Positions 33,011-42,819 are shown, counted from the stretch's first letter. The stretch is 64,000 bases of DNA from M55B144 sp964550615 (GCA_964550615.1 CAZKAB010000004.1:1-64000); one strand, 5' to 3'. Numbers and translations are program-made. The notes: generated from the sequence alone by a model not told the origin.

Positions 33011-34291
33011 CTAGCTCACTGCCTCCAGTACCTCAATCCGCGCTTCCGGCCCGATCACTGCCATATTCATTCGACTGAGATCGACGAAGCGCTCGACAGC
33101 GTCCATCGCAGCGCCTGCTGTGACAGAATCGATGCGAGCAATCAACTGATCGGGAGATAGAATCTTCCGACCGGTGATCGTAGCGCTTCCCAGCCGTCCC
33201 ATCCGATTGACGTTGGCCTCAAGGTCGAGGGTGAGTCCTCCGCGCAGCTTGGCGCGAGCGAGATCAACCTCGGAGTCTTCGACTCCCCTCTTGAGCAGGT
33301 TTGTCAGCTGGTCCAACACAATTCCGACCGTCTCGTCCACGTTATGAGGAGCAACCCCGGCATAAGTAAGCCACACGCCGGCGTCGGAGTAATGAATCAC
33401 CGAACTCGATACCTCATATGCAAGGCCACGCTCCTCGCGCACGAGCCGGAACAGACGCGAGCTTGTCCCCCCTCCGAAGATCACGTTCACGACATCGTAG
33501 GCAATGCGATCCTCGTCGCGCACATCAGGGGCAGGGAAGCCGAGGTATAGGTGCGTTTGTCCGGTGCTACGCACGTGTGACGTACGGGTACTCGCCAGAA
33601 CGGGGGTGCGACGGTCGTGGGGCGACGCCACCACGGCCGGGTGACCGTCGAACATTTCCGCCGCCAAGTGCATGACTTCGTTTGCCTGCACGGCACCGCA
33701 TGCAATAAGCACCATCGCTTCCGGACGATATGAACCAGCATGGAATGCGACGATCTCATCGCGCGTCACATCTGCGATTGTCTTATTCTCTCCCAGAACC
33801 GAGCGCGCCAACGGATGAGCGTTCTGCCACAGGCCGGAGGTGAAGATATCGTACGCGCATTGCTCCGGATCATCGTCGCGACTGCGGATCTCTTCCAGTA
33901 CAACCCCGCGTTCACGGTCCAGCTCCTCAGGCAAGAAAGAAGGATGCTGCACAAGGTCGGCCAAAACACCTAAGGCGATCGGGAAGCCATCAGCGGGAAC
34001 TTCGGCATAGTAGAACGTCGCTTCCTTGCCGGTGGCACCGTTGATCTGTCCGCCCAATCCGTCGATCTCACGCGAGATCGCCTTTGCGTCACGCGTGGGT
34101 GTTCCTTTGAACATCAAGTGCTCGATGAAGTGCGAAAGACCGGGAAGGGATTCAGGATCGTCACGCCCCCCCACCTTCACCCACACTCCCACACTCACCG
34201 AACGAGATTGCGGGACCTCTTCAACGAGGACCCGCAATCCATTCTCCAACGTTCCCTGGAACAGGCCAGGGTAGATAGATGTTATCAGCAA
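33011..34291 (-). CDS. M16-family zinc peptidase (mitochondrial processing peptidase-like)
   Basis: 426 residues. Inverted zinc motif HFIEH in LPGLSHFIEHLMFKGT with the downstream Glu region LDRERGVVLEEIRSRDDDPE. The C-terminal half has the M16_C fold (FGGGTSSRLFRLVREERGLAYEV). The rpsO-pnp-M16 order is shared with Firmicutes, where the gene is called mlpA/ymxG. Start taken as TTG at 34291, four bases after the pnp stop; the apparent longer N-terminus overlaps the pnp tail and is a low-complexity shadow. Confidence 0.92.
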   Translation of the reverse strand: MLITSIYPGLFQGTLENGLRVLVEEVPQSRSVSVGVWVKVGGRDDPESLPGLSHFIEHLMFKGTPTRDAKAISREIDGLGGQINGATGKEATFYYAEVPADGFPIALGVLADLVQHPSFLPEELDRERGVVLEEIRSRDDDPEQCAYDIFTSGLWQNAHPLARSVLGENKTIADVTRDEIVAFHAGSYRPEAMVLIACGAVQANEVMHLAAEMFDGHPAVVASPHDRRTPVLASTRTSHVRSTGQTHLYLGFPAPDVRDEDRIAYDVVNVIFGGGTSSRLFRLVREERGLAYEVSSSVIHYSDAGVWLTYAGVAPHNVDETVGIVLDQLTNLLKRGVEDSEVDLARAKLRGGLTLDLEANVNRMGRLGSATITGRKILSPDQLIARIDSVTAGAAMDAVERFVDLSRMNMAVIGPEARIEVLEAVS

Positions 34292-34295
34292 GTCG

Positions 34296-36830
34296 CTACC
34301 AACGATCCTCGAACGCCGCCGTTTCTTTCTCTTCCTGTTGTGGTTCTTCTTGCGGCTCTTGTTGTTGCGGTTCTTGCCGCTCTTGGCGTTCAGTTGTCTT
34401 CTGCTCTTCCTCGGGCACGATGCGTCGCAGCTTGTATCGACCACGATCATCAATGTCGAGAACCTCCACCTTCACCTTGTCGCCGGACTTGACCACGTCG
34501 CCCACCCGCCGCACATACTCGTCGGACAAAGCAGAGATGTGGATCAACCCGGTTACTTCCGATGTGAGTTCTACAAAAGCCCCGTAGTCGGTTGTGTTGG
34601 CAATCGTTCCCTCGATGATGTCCCCAACCTTGATCTCGGTTTCTGGAGCGGCCTTCTTCGAAGAATGTCGGCGGCCGCCGTTATGGCGCGAATGCCCTCC
34701 CTGTTGTCTATCACCGGAGGGTGCCTCGTCCATGCCTTCTGCCACGCGACGAAGATCGGGTCGCCCCATCTTGTCCTCGCCGATAACCTCGATCGTAATC
34801 TCATCTCCCGGCTTCACGATGTCGCTTACGTTATCCACGAATCCCGGCGCCAGGTTGGAAACGTGCACCAATCCTTCATTCCCGTTCTTCAGGTCGACGA
34901 ACGCGCCGAAGTCGACAATGCGGGTGACTTTGGTAGTCATCACGGTGCCGACTTCAAGCTCTGCCGTAAGATCTTCTACCCACCGTTTGGCCGCTTGCAC
35001 CGACTCAACGTCAGCGCTGGCAAACTTCACGGTGCCATCGTCCTCAATGTCTATCTGAGCGCCGGTCTCCTCGATGATCTTGCGGATCATCTTTCCACCC
35101 GGACCGATCACCAAGCCGATTTTTTCCTGAGGAATCCGGATCGTCTCCAAGCGCGGCGCATACTGAGACAGCTCAGTCCGCGGCGCGGCAAGCGCTTGCT
35201 CCATCTTCGCCAGGATCTCAAGCCTCCCCTGGCGCGCCTGCTCCAGTGCCTTGCGGAGCGTCTCGCGGCCGATTCCGCCCACCTTCACATCGAGCTGAAA
35301 ACCGGTGATCCCATCGCGCGTGCCGATGACTTTGAAATCCATGTCGCCATGGTGATCCTCGGCACCAAGGATATCGCTCAGGATGACGCGCCGCTGCGTA
35401 GCTGCGTCTTCTATCATTCCCATAGCGATTCCCGCGACCGGCTTCTTGAGCGGTACGCCGGCATCCATCATCGCAAGTGAACCGCTGCAGACAGTTGCCA
35501 TGGACGAGGAACCGTTCGATTCCAGGATCTCCGATACGATCCTAATCACGTACGGAAAGTCTTCTTCGCTCGGCAAGACACTGGAAAGCCCACCCTCAGC
35601 AAGGTAGCCGTGTCCGATAGCCCGCCTGCCTGGCGACCCCATCCTCCCCACTTCTCCGACCGAATATGGGGGGAAGTTGTAGTGGAGCATGAACCGTTTC
35701 CGGCCCTCTTTCATCATCTGGTCGATAATCTGCTCGTCACCGCGCGTTGCGCCCAAGGTGGCTATCCCCAAGCTTTGGGTCTCGCCACGCGTGAACAAGG
35801 CGGAACCATGCGCGCGTGGGAGAACGCCTACCTGGCAAGTGATGGGACGAATCTCATCGGGCCGACGCCCGTCAATGCGCAATCCTCGCTCGAGAATCTG
35901 CTGTCGCAGGTATGACTTGTAAAGACTGTCAACAGCCTGCGCCACTTTCTTCTCCAGCTCCGTCGCTTCGTCAGACGCCAGATCGGTACCAACTATGGTT
36001 TCAATCGCGCGGGTGCGGAGTGCGTCGATGAATGCGTATCTTTCTTTCTTGCTTGCGAGCGTGTGCATCGTCGGAAATTCCGATTCGATGATTGCGCGTA
36101 CTCGCTCGATCAGATCGAGATCCTCACCGACAACAGGCGCGATCTCTTTCTTCACCGGGCGGACGCGCTCGACAAATCGTTCCTGAAGCGCTACAAGCTC
36201 CTGGATCGCTCCGTGTGCAAGCCCTATCGCACTCACGACCTCGTCCTCAGACAGCTCGTCCATCTTGCCTTCCACCATGGTGACGGTCTGCTTCGTCCCA
36301 GCGACAGTCACTTCGACGCCGCCTGTCTCCTGCACATCAGCATCGGGACTGACAACAACTTCCCCGTCGTTTCTGCCCAACCTCACGCCGGCGATTGGAC
36401 CGGCGAATGGGGCCTCGGAGATCATCAGTGCCGTCGATGCTCCAAGGATTCCGAGAATGCTCGGAGGGCAGTCCGATTCGGCAGAGAGGACTGTGGCGAC
36501 TATCTGCACCTCATCCTTATATCCGTCGGGAAACAGCGGCCGGATCGGCCGATCGATCATGCGCGCACTGAGGATAGCGACATCGCTCGGTCGTCCCTCA
36601 CGCTTGAAGAAACCGCCAGGTATCTTCCCGCTGGCATAGAACCGCTCTTCATAGTCGACGCGGAGCGGAAAATAACCCTTGTCTTCCTTGCTCTCTTGCA
36701 CACACACCGTCACGAGGACACGCGTGTCCCCACAACTCGCCAGGACGGCCCCGCTTGCTTGCTTGGCTAACCGCCCGGTTTCCAGGGAAATCTCCTTCCC
36801 GTTAAGCTGAATGCTTTCCTTGATTAACAT
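34296..36830 (-). CDS. pnp: polyribonucleotide nucleotidyltransferase with two S1 domains
   Basis: 3'-5' phosphorolytic exoribonuclease. 844 residues against about 700 normally. Two RNase PH cores (LVTVCVQESKEDKGYFPL, GKIPGGFFKREGRP; GETQSLGIATLG, AEDHHGDMDFKVIGTRDGIT), KH (GLVIGPGGKMIRKIIEETGA), first S1 (TKVTRIVDFGAFVDLKNGNEGLVHVS). Then comes a His/Gly linker, a second S1 (IEGTIANTTDYGAFVELTSEVTGLIHIS) and a Gln/Glu-rich tail. The second S1 and tail are unusual. Eight bases after rpsO. Confidence 0.97.
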   Translation of the reverse strand: MLIKESIQLNGKEISLETGRLAKQASGAVLASCGDTRVLVTVCVQESKEDKGYFPLRVDYEERFYASGKIPGGFFKREGRPSDVAILSARMIDRPIRPLFPDGYKDEVQIVATVLSAESDCPPSILGILGASTALMISEAPFAGPIAGVRLGRNDGEVVVSPDADVQETGGVEVTVAGTKQTVTMVEGKMDELSEDEVVSAIGLAHGAIQELVALQERFVERVRPVKKEIAPVVGEDLDLIERVRAIIESEFPTMHTLASKKERYAFIDALRTRAIETIVGTDLASDEATELEKKVAQAVDSLYKSYLRQQILERGLRIDGRRPDEIRPITCQVGVLPRAHGSALFTRGETQSLGIATLGATRGDEQIIDQMMKEGRKRFMLHYNFPPYSVGEVGRMGSPGRRAIGHGYLAEGGLSSVLPSEEDFPYVIRIVSEILESNGSSSMATVCSGSLAMMDAGVPLKKPVAGIAMGMIEDAATQRRVILSDILGAEDHHGDMDFKVIGTRDGITGFQLDVKVGGIGRETLRKALEQARQGRLEILAKMEQALAAPRTELSQYAPRLETIRIPQEKIGLVIGPGGKMIRKIIEETGAQIDIEDDGTVKFASADVESVQAAKRWVEDLTAELEVGTVMTTKVTRIVDFGAFVDLKNGNEGLVHVSNLAPGFVDNVSDIVKPGDEITIEVIGEDKMGRPDLRRVAEGMDEAPSGDRQQGGHSRHNGGRRHSSKKAAPETEIKVGDIIEGTIANTTDYGAFVELTSEVTGLIHISALSDEYVRRVGDVVKSGDKVKVEVLDIDDRGRYKLRRIVPEEEQKTTERQERQEPQQQEPQEEPQQEEKETAAFEDRW

Positions 36831-36837
36831 CTCGCTG

Positions 36838-37110
36838 TTAGACTCCTCTGATTCCTAGACGCTGAATCAATTCCTTGTACGCCGCGAGATCCTGCTTCTT
36901 CAGGTATTTCATCAGTCGGCGTCGTTGACCGACCATCTTGCGCAGTCCTCGCTGAGAGCTGAAATCCTTCCGATGAACGTTCAAGTGTTCGGTGAGCTCT
37001 CTGATTTTCTCGGTGAACATGGCGATCTGTACCGCCGCTGACCCTGTGTCATTCTCGCTATTACCGTAGTTCTCCGCAATTTCCCTTTTCTTCTCCGTCG
37101 TCAGTCCCAT
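36838..37110 (-). CDS. rpsO: 30S ribosomal protein S15
   Basis: 90 residues, full length: NYGNSENDTGSAAVQIAMFTEKI, LTEHLNVHRKDFSSQRGL and MVGQRRRLMKYLKKQD, the S15 core. Ribosome site GGAGGAAC. The upstream region can fold into hairpins. Confidence 0.98.
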   Translation of the reverse strand: MGLTTEKKREIAENYGNSENDTGSAAVQIAMFTEKIRELTEHLNVHRKDFSSQRGLRKMVGQRRRLMKYLKKQDLAAYKELIQRLGIRGV

Positions 37111-37172
37111 CTGTTCCTCCTTCTCTCCCGCTTCCGAGGGAGGGATTACCCCTTCCCCCAGGAGGGGATCGA
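37111..37172 (-). promoter_or_regulatory. structured rpsO leader
   Basis: On the minus strand, a C-rich stem (CCCCTCC with GGAAGGGG) is followed by a second hairpin (TCCC-TC-GGAA-G-CGGGA) directly before the Shine-Dalgarno site. S15 often represses its own mRNA through structures at this place, so autogenous control is possible. Not one of the described leader folds that I can match. Confidence 0.35.
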
Positions 37173-38453
37173 TCAGTTGATGCAGTGTCTCGATCTTCTC
37201 TTGACTTCGTACTTCACTCGCTCCTCATCTATTGTGAGAAGCTCCCTGTCGCGCAGGAGAAACTCTCCCGCTACGATCACGTCTGTCACGCTGTCGGCGT
37301 GCGCCGCATAAACAAGAGTGGTAACCGGCTCATACGCCGGCACGGTATCGACCCGATCCAGATCGATGAGGATCAGATCCGCGTCTTCACCCACGGCGAT
37401 CTCCCGCGCTCCCGAGCCGAGCGCCGCCGCGCCACACTCCGTCGCCATCCGTACTGCTTCTCTCGCTGGGATGGCCGTCGGATCCTTGAGAGAACCCTTT
37501 TGAAACAGTGAAGCGAATCTCATCTCTTCCATCATGTCGAGGCTGTTATTGGATGCCGCGCCATCCGTTCCCAGAGCAACCCTTGCCCCCGCCGATCGAA
37601 GCGCCACAATCGGCGCATTTCCATTCCCAAGTTTAGCATTACTCTTCGGGCAATGCACGACCGTCACGTTTCGTTCCGCCAGCCGCTCTATCTCTTCTTG
37701 GTCGACATGCACGCAGTGCGCGGCAAGCGTGGGGACCGCGAACACTCCCAGTCGATCAAGAGCACGTACCGGCGTTTCATTCCATTCCTCTCGGCATCTG
37801 TCTACTTCCTCCCGCGTCTCGGAGAGATGAATGTGAAGCGGCACATCCCGCTCTTGCGCCAGGTTGATGACCGCTCTCCATGTCTCCTTGCCACAGGTAT
37901 ACACGGCATGTGGGCTGACTGCGGTTCGTATCCTCCCGTCGGCAGCGCCTTGCCACCGATCGATGATCCCGCTCGCTCGCTCCATCTCCTGCTTCCCGTG
38001 CTTGTCGAGTGTCTGCGCGACAATCCCGTAGGAGAGCAATGCGCGGATGCCGGAGTCTGTCACTGCGCGGCCAATGGCGCCTGTGTGAAAGTACATGTCG
38101 GCGAATTGCGTCGTCCCTCCCTTGAGCATCTCAGCGATGCCAAGGAGGGATCCCCAATAGACATCTTCAGATGTCAGTTCACGTTCCGCCGGCCAGATGT
38201 AGTCCTCAAGCCATGTACTCAAAGAAATGTCTTCCGCCAGCCCGCGAAACAGCACCATTGGGAGATGTGTGTGGGCGTTTACGAATCCAGGCACGGCAAG
38301 CTTGCCTTCGCCATCTATGATCGTGTCAGTTTCTGAAACAGGAAGTACGCTCTCGCCGATCGTATCGAGCTTCTTTCCTCTAATCCGTATATCGACCGTC
38401 TCGTTCGCCTTACCATCAACGAGAGCAACAACATTTCTAAGAACTATCCCCAT
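37173..38453 (-). CDS. amidohydrolase, MTA/SAH deaminase-like
   Basis: 426 residues of the AtzA/TrzN/MtaD group. Metal ligands in GFVNAHTHLPMVLFRGLAED, HIHLSETREEVDRC, AHCVHVDQEEI and LGTDGAASNNSLDMMEE. The usual reaction is deamination of methylthioadenosine or S-adenosylhomocysteine to the inosine form, but guanine-like substrates are also known. ATG 38453 with AGAAGAAGGGTC upstream; an extra 26 residues in the longer reading overlap the promoter. Confidence 0.9.
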   Translation of the reverse strand: MGIVLRNVVALVDGKANETVDIRIRGKKLDTIGESVLPVSETDTIIDGEGKLAVPGFVNAHTHLPMVLFRGLAEDISLSTWLEDYIWPAERELTSEDVYWGSLLGIAEMLKGGTTQFADMYFHTGAIGRAVTDSGIRALLSYGIVAQTLDKHGKQEMERASGIIDRWQGAADGRIRTAVSPHAVYTCGKETWRAVINLAQERDVPLHIHLSETREEVDRCREEWNETPVRALDRLGVFAVPTLAAHCVHVDQEEIERLAERNVTVVHCPKSNAKLGNGNAPIVALRSAGARVALGTDGAASNNSLDMMEEMRFASLFQKGSLKDPTAIPAREAVRMATECGAAALGSGAREIAVGEDADLILIDLDRVDTVPAYEPVTTLVYAAHADSVTDVIVAGEFLLRDRELLTIDEERVKYEVKRRSRHCIN

Positions 38454-38483
38454 TGACCCTTCTTCTTCTCTTATCTGTAGGAG

Positions 38484-38512
38484 ATTATAGCGCTTGCTAA
38501 TCCGCCCCGCAA
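38484..38512 (-). promoter_or_regulatory. promoter for amidohydrolase-rpsO-pnp run
   Basis: On the minus strand TTGCGG (38512-38507), 17 bp, consensus TATAAT (38489-38484), about 30 bp ahead of the ATG at 38453. Confidence 0.55.
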
Positions 38513-38531
38513 CGAACCACCAATACGGCAC

Positions 38532-38561
38532 TTGTCCTAATCATGCCCGTTTAACTATAAT
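38532..38561 (+). promoter_or_regulatory. promoter for yraN-comM
   Basis: TTGTCC (38532-38537), 18 bp, consensus TATAAT (38556-38561). The start near 38568 would leave almost no leader before the ATG at 38571, so translation may begin at the second ATG (38574) or be near leaderless. Confidence 0.5.
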
Positions 38562-38570
38562 GAAGACAAG

Positions 38571-38942
38571 ATGATGAACAGAGGGGAGCAGCTTGGCCAG
38601 GCAGGAGAAGACATTGCGTGCCAGTACTTGCGCGAGCAAGGCTATTTGATCATCGACCGGAATTGGCGCTGTCGGTTTGGAGAGATCGATATCATCGCTC
38701 GTGACGGCATAGATCTTGCGTTTGTCGAGGTAAAGAATAGATCGCGCGCCGGATATGGCGGGCCCATCGGCGCACTCACCAGGCAGAAGAAGGATCGCAT
38801 TATCACGGCTGCCCGCATGTACCTTTCGCAAACAGAGAGCGATCTGCCGGTCCGCTTCGATCTCGTCGCAATACAAGGACAGGACATCACTCTGCTTAAG
38901 GCGGCGTTCGAACTGGAGGACCGATGTACGCCCGCCTTTTGA
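38571..38942 (+). CDS. YraN/UPF0102 family putative nuclease
   Basis: 123 residues with the restriction-endonuclease-like fold of UPF0102: GQAGEDIACQYLREQGYLI, RNWRCRFGEIDIIARDG and LAFVEVKNRSRAGYG (E-x-D and VEVK metal-site pattern). Role uncertain, possibly Holliday-junction or DNA-end processing. It overlaps comM by 19 bases, a common pairing. Confidence 0.92.
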   Translation: MMNRGEQLGQAGEDIACQYLREQGYLIIDRNWRCRFGEIDIIARDGIDLAFVEVKNRSRAGYGGPIGALTRQKKDRIITAARMYLSQTESDLPVRFDLVAIQGQDITLLKAAFELEDRCTPAF

Positions 38943-40456
38943 GTTGCGCTATCGCCGGGGTTGAGGCACGTTTCATAGAGATCCAATGCGACGTCGCCGG
39001 TGGATTGCCGGCGTTTCAAATCGTCGGCCTTCCTGAAAAGGAGGTAAGCGAGAGCAGGGAACGGGTGAGAAGTGCAATCAAGAACTCCGGATATTTCTTC
39101 CCCTCCAAGCGGATCACGGCCAACCTTGCCCCGGCGGATCTCCGCAAGGAGGGGGTGGGGTTCGATCTCCCCACCGCACTCGCCATTCTCCTTGCCTCTG
39201 AGCAGATCTCGCAGATGCCGGGTCGGTATCTCATTGTAGGCGAGCTGTCTCTCAACGGCACGGTGCGCGACATTCCCGGCATGGTCGCAATCGCAATGCT
39301 TGCCGCAGATCGCAACCTGGATGGAGTGATCGTACCGCGAAAGAACGCAATTGAAGCCGCGCTTGTAGATGACGTGCCCGTCTATCCGGTTGCCAGCCTT
39401 GCCGAGGCAGCGGCGTTCATCAGCGGGATCTCCCCCATCCCTCCGTTCAGGGTCGATCGCGATCAGCTTCTGGAAAAGGCGAAGTCACAGCCGACCGAGG
39501 ACATCGCCGATGTCAAAGGGCAGGACATGGCCAAACGCGCGCTCGAGATCGCCGCCTCAGGCGGGCACAATCTCTTATTGAGTGGACCGCCGGGCGCGGG
39601 GAAGAGCATGCTCGCTCGCTGTCTACCCGGTATTCTCCCTTGTTTGTCGTTCGAGGAGACACTCGAGGTGACGCGCATCCACAGCATCGCCGGTCAGATC
39701 GAATCGGATGTTCCACTCGTCACCCACCCGCCGTTTCGCGCTCCGCACCATACCATATCCTACGCAGGCATGGTTGGAGGCGGTCATGGGATCCCCGGAC
39801 CGGGAGAGATCACGCTTGCACACCACGGGATACTATTCTTGGATGAACTCCCCGAGTTCGACCGGCGTGTGCTGGAAACGCTCCGACAACCGCTCGAAGA
39901 CAGATCGATCCTCCTATCACGCGCAGGCGTGTCGGTTCGCTACCCGGCCGGATTCACGCTCGTCGGCGCGATGAACCCTTGCCCGTGCGGACACCTGGGC
40001 GATCACGTGCATTCATGTACCTGCACGCACAACGAGATCCGTCGATATCGAAAGCGACTATCCGGTCCATTCCTCGATCGCATCGACCTGTTTGTCGATG
40101 TCCCTCGTCTCACGCCGGAGGAAGTAATCTCACGTCCACGGGGCGAGTCATCTTCGGCGGTACGGGCTAGAGTAGAGGGGGCAAGACGGATACAATGTAA
40201 TAGGCTGCGCGACAAGAAGGGACGGTTTGTAAACGCACAGCTGACGACAAAGGAGGTCGAAGAGCACTGCGTTCTGGACGGGGAGGCCACGGAACTTGTC
40301 AGGATGGCAATCAGGAAGCTGGGCTTGAGTGCGCGCGCCTATGCACGGACACTCAGAGTGGCGCGCACGATAGCCGACTTGGACAATGTGGAACGGATAA
40401 GGAGCGCGCATGTCGCAGAAGCGATGCAGTACCGTTCGACCGATGATCCGCCTTAG
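38924..40456 (+). CDS. comM: YifB/ComM-family Mg-chelatase-like AAA+ ATPase
   Basis: 510 residues. N-terminal ChlI-like fold (VQCD-type opening CDVAGGLPAFQIVGLPEKEV, ITANLAPADLRKEG), AAA+ core with Walker A GPPGAGKSMLARCL, Walker B GILFLDELPEF, and a C-terminal Mg_chelatase domain with a CPCGHLGD and CTCT zinc-type cluster. In competent bacteria ComM is a helicase that helps branch migration during transformation; elsewhere the role is unknown. ATG 38924. Confidence 0.95.
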   Translation: MYARLLSCAIAGVEARFIEIQCDVAGGLPAFQIVGLPEKEVSESRERVRSAIKNSGYFFPSKRITANLAPADLRKEGVGFDLPTALAILLASEQISQMPGRYLIVGELSLNGTVRDIPGMVAIAMLAADRNLDGVIVPRKNAIEAALVDDVPVYPVASLAEAAAFISGISPIPPFRVDRDQLLEKAKSQPTEDIADVKGQDMAKRALEIAASGGHNLLLSGPPGAGKSMLARCLPGILPCLSFEETLEVTRIHSIAGQIESDVPLVTHPPFRAPHHTISYAGMVGGGHGIPGPGEITLAHHGILFLDELPEFDRRVLETLRQPLEDRSILLSRAGVSVRYPAGFTLVGAMNPCPCGHLGDHVHSCTCTHNEIRRYRKRLSGPFLDRIDLFVDVPRLTPEEVISRPRGESSSAVRARVEGARRIQCNRLRDKKGRFVNAQLTTKEVEEHCVLDGEATELVRMAIRKLGLSARAYARTLRVARTIADLDNVERIRSAHVAEAMQYRSTDDPP

Positions 40457-40591
40457 CCATGTGCATGGCACTAGATCCAGAAACAGAGATTCACGGAAAA
40501 CACATAACGAATTGCTAAAGTGACTGCAAGATGTGGCTCTCATAGGAATTGCACAAACCGGCAAACAAGACCATCATTCGGAGGAGGAGAT

Positions 40592-42757
40592 ATGAGACGG
40601 AAACTGTTGTTTATCTTGGGATGCCTCGTACTCGTGGGGCTGACAGCGACAGCGACCGACTTTCCGGTTACCGTATCAGGGATCAACATTTCCGGGAACG
40701 TGGAGATTAAGACGCATGACATCATGAATGAGATCCCATTCCATGTCGGTGACGAGATCTCTTCGGACAACCTCAAAGCAGCGTCGCAAGCCATATATGA
40801 CCTGGGCTGGTTCAATGAAGTCGTCCCTGAGGTCGATGACAACGGGACTCTGACTTTCAAGCTGAAGGAGAATCCCGTAGTCAAGAAGATAGAAATAACC
40901 GGCAATACAAATACAGAACCATTCAATATACTCGGCATCACCCTCTTCCGTGCCCGCATCATGACTTCGGACAAGATTCGCAGTATCCTGCGCGACAAAG
41001 GGGTAAGGACCGGGAAGATACTGAACAACAACTCGCTCAAGGACGGCTTGCAGGCGGTGATCGATGCGTACGACAAGAAGGGCTACGCACTGATTATGGT
41101 CGGCAAGGTCACGCCGGGAGAGACGCTGTCTGTTCAGATTATCGAGGGTAAGATCACGGCGAACGTGGTTTCCGGTCTGTCAACGGTTCCGCAGGAGATT
41201 GCGCAGCAAATGATCGATCTCCCTCTCGGGGAGTGCCTCAAGAAAGCGGCAATTCAAAAGGTCATCGCGCGACTACAGGGTTCGGTCTACTTTTCAGATG
41301 TGTCTGTCACCCCGCAACAGGGTGCGACGCAGGACTCCGTACGCCTGTTGTGGAAGATCACCGAACGCAAGGTGATCGACGCTCCGATCACGATAACCGG
41401 GATAGATGTCACGGGTGTCTCCCGCTTCCCCGTGAACATGGCGACATCCGCTCTCGGGGAACTGCCGCAGGGACCAATCGACAACTACGGATTGCTCCAG
41501 GCGCTAAAAGGCTTGTTCGATCTCTACTACCGGAACGGATATGTCATGGTCCGGTTTCTCGCCGGTGAGGTTTCCGGGGATCGTCTTCCAATCAAGGTGG
41601 AAGAAGGCAAGATCGGAGCGATAGATATCACGGGAAACGATCACACCAAGAAATACGTAATCGACAAGGTCCTTGGGATCAAGCAAGGGGATATCCTCAA
41701 CCGCGGGCGGTTGGCCGTTTCTTATCAGGGGTTGATGGCGCTCGGTTACTTCAAATCGGTGGACATGAACCCTACCTGGAGCGATGATACCGTTGACCTC
41801 GCCATTTCAGTCACAGAAAACACCAAGCTAGGCGGAATCAACGGATCGCTCGCGTACTCGCCCGATAGCGGCGGACTTGTCGGAAAACTGGACTATAGTC
41901 AAAAGAACCTTTTCGGAACCGGGCAGGACCTTTCCTTCTCCTACAGCCGCGGACTTGTCAATGATCAGAGCGCCACTTGGGATCTTGGATACAGCACGGT
42001 CGCGTTCTTCCCCGGATTCAACCGGGTGGGGCTGGACTTCTATCGCAAGACAAATGAGACAACCAACGACTCAGGAACCGCGACGACGGTCTATACCATA
42101 GGCGGAAGTGGCTCGATCAGCTACCCATGGAGCGACTACACCGATCTCAACCTTGCCTACAAGCACGAAGCCTTTCGTGCCTCCGACGATTCGCTCTGGC
42201 AGCCGATCGACTCAATCACAACCGGCATTACGTACAACGACGTAAACAACCCCAGCTTCCCGACTGCCGGCAACAGACGTTCCATATCGCTCGAAAAGGC
42301 CGGCGGATTCGCCACCGGGCCTGACTATGCCAAGGTCAACCTAAGCTGGGTTCAATTCACGCCATTGTCGATCAATCTGCCATTCCTGTCCGAGCGCGAT
42401 CAGGTGCTGGCCATTCGTTTGGTAGGCAATTGGGGTGTGCATCTTCCGTACTCTCAGGCATATGACCTAGGCGGTCCGGGGACGATCCGCGGCACAAAGG
42501 CAGTCTCGGTGCAACGCCTTGCTTATGCGAATTTCGAGTATCGCCTCGCCGTAGTGGAAGGGCTCACAACCTCGCTCTTCTTCGATACCGGCGTCGCACT
42601 TGACCGAGTCAACACGACAACAGCCAAAGGATCGTTTGGGATAGAATTCGGCATCAACGCCGCCGGCATGTACGTGCGCCTGGATATGGCATGGGTATTG
42701 GGACCTGATATGGGCTGGGTTCCGCACTTTGACTTTGGGTTCAGCCCGATGTTCTAG
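40592..42757 (+). CDS. bamA: BamA/Omp85-family outer-membrane assembly factor
   Basis: Inserts barrel proteins into the outer membrane. 721 residues: signal peptide MRRKLLFILGCLVLVGLTA, then POTRA-type repeats (VSGINISGNVEIKTHDIM, KKIEITGNTNTEP, ITITGIDVTGVSRFP, GAIDITGNDHTKKYV) out to about residue 415, and a barrel carrying the loop-6 region GGPGTIRGTKAVSV and the terminal FGFSPMF. The terminal Phe and RGT are Omp85 hallmarks. ATG 40592 after GGAGGAGGAGAT. Its presence is the best evidence for a diderm cell plan. Confidence 0.95.
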   Translation: MRRKLLFILGCLVLVGLTATATDFPVTVSGINISGNVEIKTHDIMNEIPFHVGDEISSDNLKAASQAIYDLGWFNEVVPEVDDNGTLTFKLKENPVVKKIEITGNTNTEPFNILGITLFRARIMTSDKIRSILRDKGVRTGKILNNNSLKDGLQAVIDAYDKKGYALIMVGKVTPGETLSVQIIEGKITANVVSGLSTVPQEIAQQMIDLPLGECLKKAAIQKVIARLQGSVYFSDVSVTPQQGATQDSVRLLWKITERKVIDAPITITGIDVTGVSRFPVNMATSALGELPQGPIDNYGLLQALKGLFDLYYRNGYVMVRFLAGEVSGDRLPIKVEEGKIGAIDITGNDHTKKYVIDKVLGIKQGDILNRGRLAVSYQGLMALGYFKSVDMNPTWSDDTVDLAISVTENTKLGGINGSLAYSPDSGGLVGKLDYSQKNLFGTGQDLSFSYSRGLVNDQSATWDLGYSTVAFFPGFNRVGLDFYRKTNETTNDSGTATTVYTIGGSGSISYPWSDYTDLNLAYKHEAFRASDDSLWQPIDSITTGITYNDVNNPSFPTAGNRRSISLEKAGGFATGPDYAKVNLSWVQFTPLSINLPFLSERDQVLAIRLVGNWGVHLPYSQAYDLGGPGTIRGTKAVSVQRLAYANFEYRLAVVEGLTTSLFFDTGVALDRVNTTTAKGSFGIEFGINAAGMYVRLDMAWVLGPDMGWVPHFDFGFSPMF

Positions 42758-42758
42758 G

Positions 42759-42787
42759 ATGAAAAGAAGAGAGTTCTATCCTATAAT
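42759..42787 (+). promoter_or_regulatory. promoter for ompH/skp-fabZ
   Basis: ATGAAA (42759-42764), 17 bp, consensus TATAAT (42782-42787), before AAAGGAGGAAGAG and the ATG at 42820. Confidence 0.5.
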
Positions 42788-42819
42788 TCAGAATCGTTTT
42801 TGCAGAAAAGGAGGAAGAG

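Noticed and set aside
34292..34453. Lysine/Arg-rich N-terminal extension of the M16 peptidase
   Set aside because: It is the shifted reading of the Gln/Glu-rich tail of pnp; peptidase homology begins after TTG 34291.
34338..35480. 380-codon plus-strand frame
   Set aside because: It runs antisense to pnp, whose protein is fully conserved; the opposite frame is a by-product of its codon use.
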